In this document: positions 1 to 5,273 of the stretch, piece by piece
Layout of the letters: every line of letters begins with the position of its first letter
Numbering within the stretch: position 1 is the stretch's first letter
Source: CAYUAI01 sp964442745
Lineage (GTDB): Bacteria; Pseudomonadota; Gammaproteobacteria; S012-40
Assembly (NCBI GenBank): GCA_964442745.1
Contig: CAYUAI010000139.1
Span: forward strand, 1-7,106
Direction of reading: 5' to 3'
Length of the DNA: 7,106 nucleotides
Made by a program: the position numbers and the translations under genes
The notes under the pieces: generated by a model
What the model saw: the letters and a program-made list of their open reading frames with translations, nothing else
What the model was told of the DNA's origin: nothing
The model's database searches: none

Positions 1-508
1 ATAATATGTCATGCCTGTAATTATACGCCAATTCACAGGTTTGACCCACTACCTAATAATCTACCTTCTTTTTTACATGTATTGGCCATGTCTTATTTAT
101 CCATTGGGTTAATAAGACATGGTCAGCGTGCTATTTTTATATGGCCTGTCTTCTGGTTGTTGATAAATTTATTATTTGAATTTGGCCAGCGATACCCCGA
201 TCTCATGTTATCTCTCATCCCATTGAGTGATGAATTTGTGTTATTTCAGCATTATTTTTTGCAGGGGACATTTGATTGGTATGACGTTTTAGCTTCGATA
301 TTGGCCTTTGTGATAGTCAGTTTACATATGATAATTAAAATAAGGTATCTCCCAAAAATGAATGCCTCACTTTTTAAACATTCGCTATTCATGCGCCTCG
401 TTGGCAGTGGTGTTTTCTTATTGGGCATCGGCTCACTGATGGGGACCAGCACGGCTTGTCGATCCGATGATGACGCCCAGTGTCGCCGTATTTCCAAAAC
501 GCCTGTTT

Positions 509-518
509 ATCTCTCTCA
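509..518 (+). repeat. Target-site duplication, left copy
   Basis: ATCTCTCTCA immediately left of the element matches ATCTCTCTTA at 721-730 in nine of ten bases. The difference (C at 517, T at 729) probably arose after insertion. The right copy keeps the ancestral coding sequence (tat ctc tct tat cag = YLSYQ). Confidence 0.85.
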
Positions 519-536
519 CATAGGTGTTCGGGATTT
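519..536 (+). repeat. Left terminal inverted repeat of the MITE-like element
   Basis: Eighteen bases, CATAGGTGTTCGGGATTT, identical to the reverse complement of 703-720. Outside the repeat (518 versus 721) the complementarity stops, which defines the outer boundary. Inside, both ends continue AT-rich but no longer match base for base. Confidence 0.92.
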
Positions 537-702
537 ATTTTACGCAATATCAATAAGTTAAATATATGCTGCTATAGTGGATATAAACACCATCAAACTC
601 GTTTAAGTCTATCCTGAATGATGTAAATGACTTTTCCGTTACGTCGGCGGTGGTAGTGGAGCTTAAGGGGGGAATCTCTAACCATTTAATTTTTTGCATT
701 TA

Positions 703-720
703 AAATCCCGAACACCTATG
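703..720 (-). repeat. Right terminal inverted repeat of the MITE-like element
   Basis: AAATCCCGAACACCTATG, a perfect partner of 519-536. It directly abuts the right copy of the target duplication. Confidence 0.92.
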
Positions 721-730
721 ATCTCTCTTA
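721..730 (+). repeat. Target-site duplication, right copy
   Basis: ATCTCTCTTA, adjoining the right inverted repeat and continuing into the resumed reading frame of the broken gene at 731. Confidence 0.85.
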
Positions 731-1130
731 TCAGGAACTGCGTCGTCCGGTCACCATTAGCGATCAACAAATGTTAGAAAATATCGGTAAGATTTATCTT
801 TACCAGAATTATTTATTGGTTAACTCCAGAAATAAAGGGGTGCATGTTTTTGATAATCAGGATGCAAATAATCCGAGACATCTTGGTTTTATCCATGTAC
901 CTGGCAACGTCGATATTGCGATCAAAAACGATTATCTCTACCTGGACAGCTATATTGATCTGGTGGTGGTTGATATACGGGATGTGCAGAATATGGCAGA
1001 GGTACATCGAATCGAAGGGGTTTTTCCGTATGATCCTTATCAAAATATTCCTGAGGGTGTTTATCTCTCGGGTTATGACATGAAAAAAGGGATAGTGATT
1101 GGATATGAAGGGGAAAACAATGAAAATTAA
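731..1130 (+). pseudogene. 3' part of interrupted gene: LVIVD-repeat (beta-propeller) domain
   Basis: This is the continuation of the gene at the left edge, displaced by the 202-bp insertion. Read from the right target copy, the frame gives LSYQELRRPVTISDQQ and then the methionine at 771, so 771 is an internal codon and not a natural start; there is no Shine-Dalgarno before it. The segment has the style of LVIVD-repeat proteins: GKIYLYQNYLLVNSRNKGVH, VFDNQDANNPRHLGFIHVPG, and NDYLYLDSYIDLVVVDIRDV. These repeats form beta-propeller blades and occur in secreted or surface proteins. The stop at 1128-1130 overlaps the next gene by 11 bp, so the two were translationally coupled. The joined product would have at least 305 residues in this window. 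A shortened product from an internal start is possible but unsupported. Confidence 0.8.
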
Positions 1131-1893
1131 TCGATGGTGCTTGGTAATTTTCTCATTCAGTCTATTTTTGGGCGCGTGCGGTCAAGCTGGCTCGGGTGAT
1201 TCTTCGAGCTTTAGCACGGGTAATGCTGGACAGGCTGGGTCCATGTCACGTTTTGCTATTGTTAACGACATGCTTTATGCCATTGCTAACGATCAATTGC
1301 AATTAATCAACATTGAAGATCCTGCTCAGCCCGTACTATGGAGTCGTATTCCCGTGGTTAGGGGTATCGAAACCTTATTCCCGGTGAATGACTATTTGTT
1401 TATCGGGTCACAAACCGGTGTGTTCATTTATGACAATTCAAACCCATTATATCCACAATATATGAGCGAATTTATTCACGCACGCAGCTGTGATCCGGTG
1501 GTGGTACAAGGCAGTTACGCCTATGTGACGTTGCGCGGAAATGGACGATGTTGGGCGGATCAAAATCAATTAGACATTTTGAATATTACCGATATTGCCA
1601 ACCCTGTCTTAGAAAAATCCTATCCCATGCAAGCACCCTATGGATTGGGAATCAGCGGGGATAAATTGTTTGTATGTGATGGCGCAACCGGATTAAAAAT
1701 TTACAACGTCGAAGATAAAAGTAACATTCAAATCACCGAGACCCTAACCGAAGTGAATTGTTATGACGTAATTCCACATAATGATATTCTATTGGTGAGC
1801 GCCGCAACGGGGATATTTCAATATGATTTTTCGGGTGAATTTTTGGTGAAATTGAGTGAAGTAAATGTTGGTAATGTCGCCGGGGGACTGTAA
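1120..1893 (+). CDS. LVIVD-repeat lipoprotein
   Basis: I chose the ATG at 1120 because AAGGGG (1108-1113) lies at good spacing and translation then begins with a textbook lipoprotein signal: MKINRWCLVIFSFSLFLGAC, lipobox LGAC with lipidated Cys20. Residue +2 is Gly, so no inner-membrane retention signal is seen and outer-membrane anchoring is expected. The in-frame ATG at 1099 would put six extra residues before the signal. After a Gly/Ser-rich linker (about 21-42) come LVIVD-type repeat units of roughly 40 residues, for example LQLINIEDPAQPV (60-72), VFIYDNSNPLYPQ (101-113), LDILNITDIANPV (151-163), LKIYNVEDKSNIQ (192-204) and a last IFQYDFSGE unit. These suggest a small beta-propeller. The length (257 residues) appears complete. 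The gene overlaps the broken LVIVD gene upstream, so the pair was probably one operon of related surface proteins; the insertion upstream may reduce its expression by polarity. Ligand or function is unknown. Confidence 0.82.
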   Translation: MKINRWCLVIFSFSLFLGACGQAGSGDSSSFSTGNAGQAGSMSRFAIVNDMLYAIANDQLQLINIEDPAQPVLWSRIPVVRGIETLFPVNDYLFIGSQTGVFIYDNSNPLYPQYMSEFIHARSCDPVVVQGSYAYVTLRGNGRCWADQNQLDILNITDIANPVLEKSYPMQAPYGLGISGDKLFVCDGATGLKIYNVEDKSNIQITETLTEVNCYDVIPHNDILLVSAATGIFQYDFSGEFLVKLSEVNVGNVAGGL

Positions 1894-1923
1894 GTATAGT
1901 TTGTACGCCTGATTTAACCACGA

Positions 1924-1951
1924 AGGAGGACGTATATGGACCCCTCCTCCT
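1924..1951 (+). terminator. Possible weak terminator hairpin after the lipoprotein gene
   Basis: AGGAGG (1924-1929) can pair with CCTCCT (1946-1951) across a 16-nt loop, and a T-rich stretch (about 1960-1972) follows after some ten bases. The long loop and the distance to the T-run make it a poor intrinsic terminator. The left arm is also a perfect Shine-Dalgarno sequence, so it may have another role. Confidence 0.3.
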
Positions 1952-1953
1952 AG
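1936..1953 (+). other. Five-codon minigene with perfect Shine-Dalgarno
   Basis: AAGGAGG (1923-1929) stands six bases before ATG, GAC, CCC, TCC, TCC, TAG (peptide MDPSS). The initiation signal is stronger than that of most genes here. The hairpin described at 1924-1951 would sequester the same Shine-Dalgarno. It could be a leader peptide, a remnant of a lost gene start, or chance. Confidence 0.25.
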
Positions 1954-2100
1954 TCAAGTTTTTTGTGTTTTTAATTTACTTTTTAGCTATCAAATCCTAA
2001 ATTTAAGACAAGTTGGCCTGCTAGCCTGTAAACTTAATATTGCAGACTGTGTTTACGAAAATTTTTTATTCAAGATTTTTCTATATTCAATCTTGCAAGT

Positions 2101-2185
2101 TGTGGGTAACACGAGGAACGATGTGTTATCCATGACTTGTCCACATGCTCCGCGTATTTTTTCGGAAATTCACGCTTTGTCCACA
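2101..2185. repeat. Cluster of DnaA-box-like 9-mers
   Basis: Against the DnaA consensus TTATCCACA there are TTACCCACA on the minus strand (2101-2109, one mismatch), TTATCCATG (2126-2134, two mismatches) and two identical TTGTCCACA copies (2137-2145 and 2177-2185, one mismatch each), the last two exactly 40 bp apart. An AT-rich stretch lies just to the left. None is a perfect box and no replication gene is nearby, so an origin is not claimed. Confidence 0.3.
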
Positions 2186-2375
2186 CGCAGCCCGACCTTA
2201 TAAAATTGTATATTTCGCATTTCAAGACCCTTAAATAACTTGAGAATGCCTCTGTTGATATCGTAAACATGCTCAATGACGCATGACTACCCGCATCCTC
2301 TACATTGTAGGGCGTTTAACATAAATCCATACTTCAGTGTTAATCAATCGTGAATTGCCATCTTCACCGTTGTTT

Positions 2376-2392
2376 GGTGCATATAATGCACC
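2376..2392. promoter_or_regulatory. Palindrome GGTGCAT-ATA-ATGCACC over a TATAAT hexamer
   Basis: A perfect 7-bp inverted repeat with a 3-nt centre contains TATAAT at 2382-2387. As a -10 element it lacks a well-spaced -35: TTGCCA (2355-2360) is 21 bp away and TTCACC (2363-2368) is 13 bp away. A repressor operator on a weak promoter reading rightwards, towards the small ORF at 2518, is a reasonable guess; a simple hairpin is the alternative. Confidence 0.35.
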
Positions 2393-2517
2393 CTACTGCT
2401 ACTATAAATTGAGAACGTTGCTCAATAGTTGTTAATTCATTGAGTTTCATTGGGCAATGATGATCGATTGTTGACCTAATGCAATTGTTTTAGACTCATT
2501 TCGTATTGGAAAAGGCG

Positions 2518-2682
2518 ATGGCTGGACTTTCACCAGCTAACCAAGATATCATGCCGGTCATACATAGATTCGCGGCGCTTAATCCACTCTACGAGTCTAT
2601 TTTTCCTGAAATCAGTTTAAATTTATTACGACTTGCCAACAGTGAAGACGCGAGCAAAAAACTCAAAGTCACTCATTCCTAA
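2518..2682 (+). CDS. Doubtful 54-residue ORF, possibly a gene remnant
   Basis: ATG at 2518 is preceded by AAAAGG (2510-2515), unusually close at two bases. The frame runs 54 codons (MAGLSPANQDIMPVIHRFAA at the start, ending KLKVTHS) and stops at 2680-2682, overlapping by four bases the stop of the convergent minus-strand gene. The composition, with hydrophobic helix-like stretches such as FPEISLNLLRLA, looks more protein-like than random, but I recognise no family. It may be a real small protein, the tail of a decayed gene, or chance. Confidence 0.3.
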   Translation: MAGLSPANQDIMPVIHRFAALNPLYESIFPEISLNLLRLANSEDASKKLKVTHS

Positions 2683-3848
2683 GTCACCGATGTTTTAATC
2701 ACATGCGCCGCCTGGGCAGGAAGAAAGTAATGAAAAATAGGGGTCGAAACTTGTGGTATCAGCTTATCCGCATCGAGCCCATATAACGCAAAAAATGCTT
2801 TTCTCAACTCAGGCGGCAATTCCATTCTCGACACCAATTCCAGTAATTTTCCATTTTCAATGACACGCTGTAACTCCGTATCAATCGCTTGCAAATCACT
2901 TTTCACATGTAGAGGAATATTGGTATTTTTTACTGGCCTCGTAAATACTTGCTCAAGCAAACCACCCGTGTACTCACCGGTAGGCGCTAACATAGCGACA
3001 CCCTCAGTTTGCAGTGCCATCATTAATTCATTCAGGAGAATGGCTTGCTGACACCCGTCTATCTCTTGACTCACCCGCATGGCTAAATGGTGCGCCGTGA
3101 AGCCATACACTCGATTCCAATGCTGAATAATTTGTTTCGGATGATGCCCGTCCGACTGATCAATAAAAAGACGAATCACTTGACCATTTTCTAAAATTTT
3201 ATACAACGGATAGGCATTCCAACCTTCCGAAAATTGATAAAATTTTTCATCGCTTAATGGCGATGACACATATCCATGTTCTTTTATCAACATCTCTGCC
3301 ACTTGCTCGGCCGCCCGATCTGTCGCGCTACCACAGCGTATCGCTAAATGGTCAAAATGAACCGGCCAACCCTTCGCTTTCGCTAACCGTAACACCGCCA
3401 AATCCGCTTGACTATTGAGTAATGATTCAATGGATTTTACCGCCACATACACATCATAGTCTTGTAACCATTCGCTAATTAATATCGCATCATGATCCGA
3501 AATTAATTGCGGTGCATTATCAATTAAACAAGATAAAAACTGCGAGGCATATGGATCAACACACCCCATCAAGCTTGACATATCTGATTCAAACGGCATC
3601 GCCTTTTTCGCTTGATGATACGCATCAATCAAATCGGTAACGGTACTCACTTGAGAAAATAAAGCCTGTGCCGTCACCGGTTTTGGCGACGCGGCAAACG
3701 GCATCAAATTCAGTGCCGCATAGCTGCCTTCTCTTTTTACCACAAAAACCTTAGTCGGATCATCAGGATGGGCTCGTAATGTCGAGCAATCTAAATCGAG
3801 CAACCAGGCCGTTAAATTTTGCGCATAGACTTGCAAGGGATCGGTCAT
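2679..3848 (-). CDS. VOC-fold metalloenzyme of DUF1338/HglS type, putative 2-oxoadipate dioxygenase/decarboxylase
   Basis: The 389-residue protein starts at ATG (3846-3848) behind a strong GGAGGAG (3854-3860). Two related motifs in the C-terminal two thirds stand out: DHLAIR (166-171) and HHLAMR (253-258), followed by GGLLEQVFTRP (295-305). His167, His253 or His254, and Glu299 would make the two-His/one-Glu iron site of vicinal-oxygen-chelate dioxygenases. In HglS (DUF1338) the equivalent motifs are HGAIR and NHLTPR. HglS converts 2-oxoadipate with O2 to D-2-hydroxyglutarate and CO2 in lysine catabolism. The first 160 residues precede the first His motif and match nothing I recognise, and the protein is shorter than the roughly 460-residue Pseudomonas enzyme as I recall it, so it is a divergent member if the call is right. 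Its divergent neighbours are lysine-degradation enzymes, which supports the role. It acts presumably in the cytoplasm; no signal peptide is visible. Another VOC-type dioxygenase is the alternative. Confidence 0.62.
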   Translation of the reverse strand: MTDPLQVYAQNLTAWLLDLDCSTLRAHPDDPTKVFVVKREGSYAALNLMPFAASPKPVTAQALFSQVSTVTDLIDAYHQAKKAMPFESDMSSLMGCVDPYASQFLSCLIDNAPQLISDHDAILISEWLQDYDVYVAVKSIESLLNSQADLAVLRLAKAKGWPVHFDHLAIRCGSATDRAAEQVAEMLIKEHGYVSSPLSDEKFYQFSEGWNAYPLYKILENGQVIRLFIDQSDGHHPKQIIQHWNRVYGFTAHHLAMRVSQEIDGCQQAILLNELMMALQTEGVAMLAPTGEYTGGLLEQVFTRPVKNTNIPLHVKSDLQAIDTELQRVIENGKLLELVSRMELPPELRKAFFALYGLDADKLIPQVSTPIFHYFLPAQAAHVIKTSVT

Positions 3849-3895
3849 TTTTTCTCCTCCATCATTGATGAAAAATCAGACAATCAATCAATTGC

Positions 3896-3923
3896 ATTAA
3901 ACCCTGACTTCATCATAATGCAA
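3896..3923 (-). promoter_or_regulatory. Candidate promoter of the HglS-like gene, overlaid by an inverted repeat
   Basis: Read on the minus strand, TTGCAT (3918-3923) and TTTAAT (3896-3901) are 16 bp apart and could be -35 and -10 elements about 50 bp before the start codon. A perfect 8-bp inverted repeat, TTGCATTA (3892-3899) and TAATGCAA (3916-3923) with a 16-bp spacer, covers both elements. A dimeric regulator bound there would block the promoter. Prediction only. Confidence 0.4.
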
Positions 3924-3962
3924 CATCTACACCGAATGGCATAAAGTCTTTGCAGGCTGTGG

Positions 3963-3988
3963 CCAATGATATTTTGCGCTATCATTGG
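3963..3988. promoter_or_regulatory. Perfect 9-bp inverted repeat in divergent spacer, candidate operator
   Basis: CCAATGATA (3963-3971) and TATCATTGG (3980-3988) are exact reverse complements separated by 8 bases. The site lies roughly mid-way between the divergent HglS-like gene and the lysine dehydrogenase gene, where a shared regulator would bind. ATCATTG recurs at 3861-3867, just upstream of the minus-strand start. No run of T follows, so a terminator is less likely. Confidence 0.45.
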
Positions 3989-4102
3989 TATCTATACCCA
4001 ATAGACATCAACTGTTTGAGATAACTTCATACAAATATTATATGAGGAATGAACCAAACGAGCGAACATAAAACTTATACTAAATTTTAGGAAATAATGC
4101 AG

Positions 4103-4130
4103 TTGACAACGAGTCAATGCGAATTTTTAA
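4103..4130 (+). promoter_or_regulatory. Candidate promoter for the lysine dehydrogenase / semialdehyde dehydrogenase operon
   Basis: A perfect -35 hexamer TTGACA (4103-4108) is followed after 16 bp by TTTTAA (4125-4130), a weak -10. Transcription would start about 20 bp before the start codon at 4158. The weak -10 may indicate dependence on an activator. Confidence 0.35.
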
Positions 4131-4157
4131 CCCATTATCAACCTCGGAGTTTCTTAT

Positions 4158-5252
4158 ATGCATCGAGTGCTCATATTAGGCGCAGGAAAAATTGGATCAT
4201 TGATCGCGGTTTTATTATCCCAAGAAAAAGAATATGACGTTCATCTATGCGACCATCAAGCCCAGTGTTTACCGCTCATCAATCAACTACAAAAAACCAA
4301 CAACATTCACTTTTCTCGCATGGATGCTGAGAACACCCATGACCTCACCACTTATATCAATAAGCAAAAAATAAGCACGCTCATTTCTGCGCTTCCCTAT
4401 TACTGCAACCCGGCCATTGCACAACTGGCACGCACCCATAATTTACATTATTTTGATCTCACCGAAGACGTTGACGTCACCGAAAAGGTCAAACAACTGA
4501 GTGCCGGTGCCAGCACTGCCTTTGTGCCGCAATGCGGCCTAGCCCCCGGCTTTATTAGTATTGCCGCTCACGATTTAATTTCTCATTTTGATAGCCTGGA
4601 CACGGTAAAAATGCGAGTCGGCGCGCTACCCATTAACCCCAATAATACCTTAAAGTACTCACTAACATGGTCTACCGATGGCTTGATTAATGAGTACGGC
4701 AATCCTTGTTATGCAATTCTTGATGATCAGCTTATTGCGGTTCAACCACTAGAAGGCTTAGAAACCATTACCGTGGATGGTTTATTGTATGAAGCATTCA
4801 ATACCTCAGGGGGTATTGGAACTCTGGCCGAAACCTATCAGGGAAAAGCCCGCCACATGAATTACAAAACATTGCGATACCCTGGCCATTGTGAAAAAAT
4901 ACGTTTTTTAATGAACGAACTTAAGCTAAACGAGGCCAGAGACACCTTAAAAACCATTTTGGAAAATGCAGTCCCCAAAACAATGCAAGATGTGGTGCTT
5001 GTTTACGTCTCCGTCTCGGGTATCCAGCATGGCGAGTTTTATGAAGAAAACTATGTACAGAAAATCTATCCTAAAAACATTTCAGGACAACTCTGGTCTG
5101 CCATACAAATCACCACCGCGTCTGGGATAGGCAGCGTGGTTGACATTATTCTTTCCTCATCACAAGATTATCATGGCTTTATCAAGCAAGAACAATTTTC
5201 ACTGACCCAAATACTCGAAAACCGCATCGGTCAAAATTATGCCAACCATTAA
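4158..5252 (+). CDS. Lysine 6-dehydrogenase / saccharopine dehydrogenase family protein
   Basis: Start ATG at 4158 has GGAG (4146-4149) eight bases upstream. The 364-residue protein opens with a Rossmann fold: VLILGAGKIG with Gly8, Gly10 and Gly13, and Asp32 at the end of the second strand, which favours NAD+ over NADP+. Family motifs follow: SALPYYCNP (77-85), PQCGLAPGF (124-132), NTSGGIGTLAETY (215-227) and NYKTLRYPGH (235-244). The last two closely resemble lysine 6-dehydrogenase as I recall the Geobacillus enzyme (AFHTSGGTSTL, EYKTIRYRGH). The expected reaction gives 2-aminoadipate 6-semialdehyde, either by oxidative deamination of lysine or by oxidation of saccharopine. The length suits the single-domain lysine dehydrogenase (about 380 residues) better than yeast-type saccharopine dehydrogenase, and no lysine-ketoglutarate reductase is seen here. 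The gene 21 bp downstream encodes the enzyme that would consume the product, so an operon is very likely. Confidence 0.8.
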   Translation: MHRVLILGAGKIGSLIAVLLSQEKEYDVHLCDHQAQCLPLINQLQKTNNIHFSRMDAENTHDLTTYINKQKISTLISALPYYCNPAIAQLARTHNLHYFDLTEDVDVTEKVKQLSAGASTAFVPQCGLAPGFISIAAHDLISHFDSLDTVKMRVGALPINPNNTLKYSLTWSTDGLINEYGNPCYAILDDQLIAVQPLEGLETITVDGLLYEAFNTSGGIGTLAETYQGKARHMNYKTLRYPGHCEKIRFLMNELKLNEARDTLKTILENAVPKTMQDVVLVYVSVSGIQHGEFYEENYVQKIYPKNISGQLWSAIQITTASGIGSVVDIILSSSQDYHGFIKQEQFSLTQILENRIGQNYANH

Positions 5253-5273
5253 CCACAAAATGGACCAATAACC

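Larger units (their letters stand above)
1..561 (+). pseudogene. 5' part of interrupted VanZ-like membrane / LVIVD-repeat gene, left end outside window
   Basis: The reading frame is open from base 1, so the true start lies outside the window; the TTG at 82 is only an internal codon. The residues before it (TPIHRFDPLPNNLPSFLHVL) read as good protein. The first part resembles VanZ-like membrane proteins: an LPSFLHVLAMSY helix, a WPVFWLLINLLFEFGQ helix and the closing FLQGTFDWYDVLASILAFVIV segment (about nt 260-320). A basic stretch and another hydrophobic segment (GSGVFLLGIGSLMGTSTAC, about nt 408-462) follow. This last segment could be a transmembrane anchor or the lipoprotein signal of a formerly separate gene starting at the ATG at 358. 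Native sequence ends at ...TPVYLS (about nt 516). The last residues HIGVRDLFYAISIS and the stop at 559-561 come from the inserted element. The remainder of the gene resumes at 731. Family assignment is by eye; the biological role is unknown. Confidence 0.75.
519..720. mobile_element. 202-bp MITE-like element with perfect 18-bp terminal inverted repeats
   Basis: The left end CATAGGTGTTCGGGATTT (519-536) is the exact reverse complement of the right end AAATCCCGAACACCTATG (703-720). The element is flanked by ATCTCTCTCA (509-518) and ATCTCTCTTA (721-730), a 10-bp target duplication with one mismatch. No ORF of useful size lies inside, so it is non-autonomous: either a miniature inverted-repeat element or an internally deleted insertion sequence. 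Deleting 212 bp (element plus one target copy) rejoins the interrupted gene exactly in frame, which fixes the boundaries. Ends beginning CAT and a 10-bp duplication are compatible with some IS4-superfamily groups, but the parent transposon family cannot be named from this sequence alone. Confidence 0.9.
1894..2517. other. Long intergenic region without a convincing gene
   Basis: About 620 bp with no ORF I trust. It contains the hairpin/minigene, an AT-rich tract (about 2054-2090), DnaA-box-like 9-mers (2101-2185), a palindrome around TATAAT (2376-2392) and a second inverted repeat, ATTGAG/CTCAAT (2408-2413 and 2421-2426). A 68-codon minus-strand frame at 2070-2276 has no Shine-Dalgarno and its translation (for example YAEHVDKSWITHRSS) looks like frames read through DnaA-box-like repeats, so I treat it as non-coding. 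Confidence 0.5.

Noticed and set aside
813..1083. ORFs on both strands within the LVIVD fragment
   Set aside because: Shadows of the real frame, which continues the interrupted gene and has recognisable repeats.
771..1130. Independent gene starting at ATG 771
   Set aside because: No ribosome binding site, and the frame extends upstream to the target duplication, where it joins exactly to the 5' fragment.
2041..2190. Replication origin
   Set aside because: No perfect DnaA box and no dnaA, dnaN, gidA or similar neighbour; the signal is too weak to claim.
2070..2276. 68-codon minus-strand ORF
   Set aside because: No Shine-Dalgarno, unusual composition, and its VDKSW-type residues are explained by the DnaA-box-like repeats read in this frame.
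2376..2392. NtrC binding site
   Set aside because: The arms are GGTGC...GCACC, the opposite orientation to the GCAC...GTGC pattern of NtrC sites.
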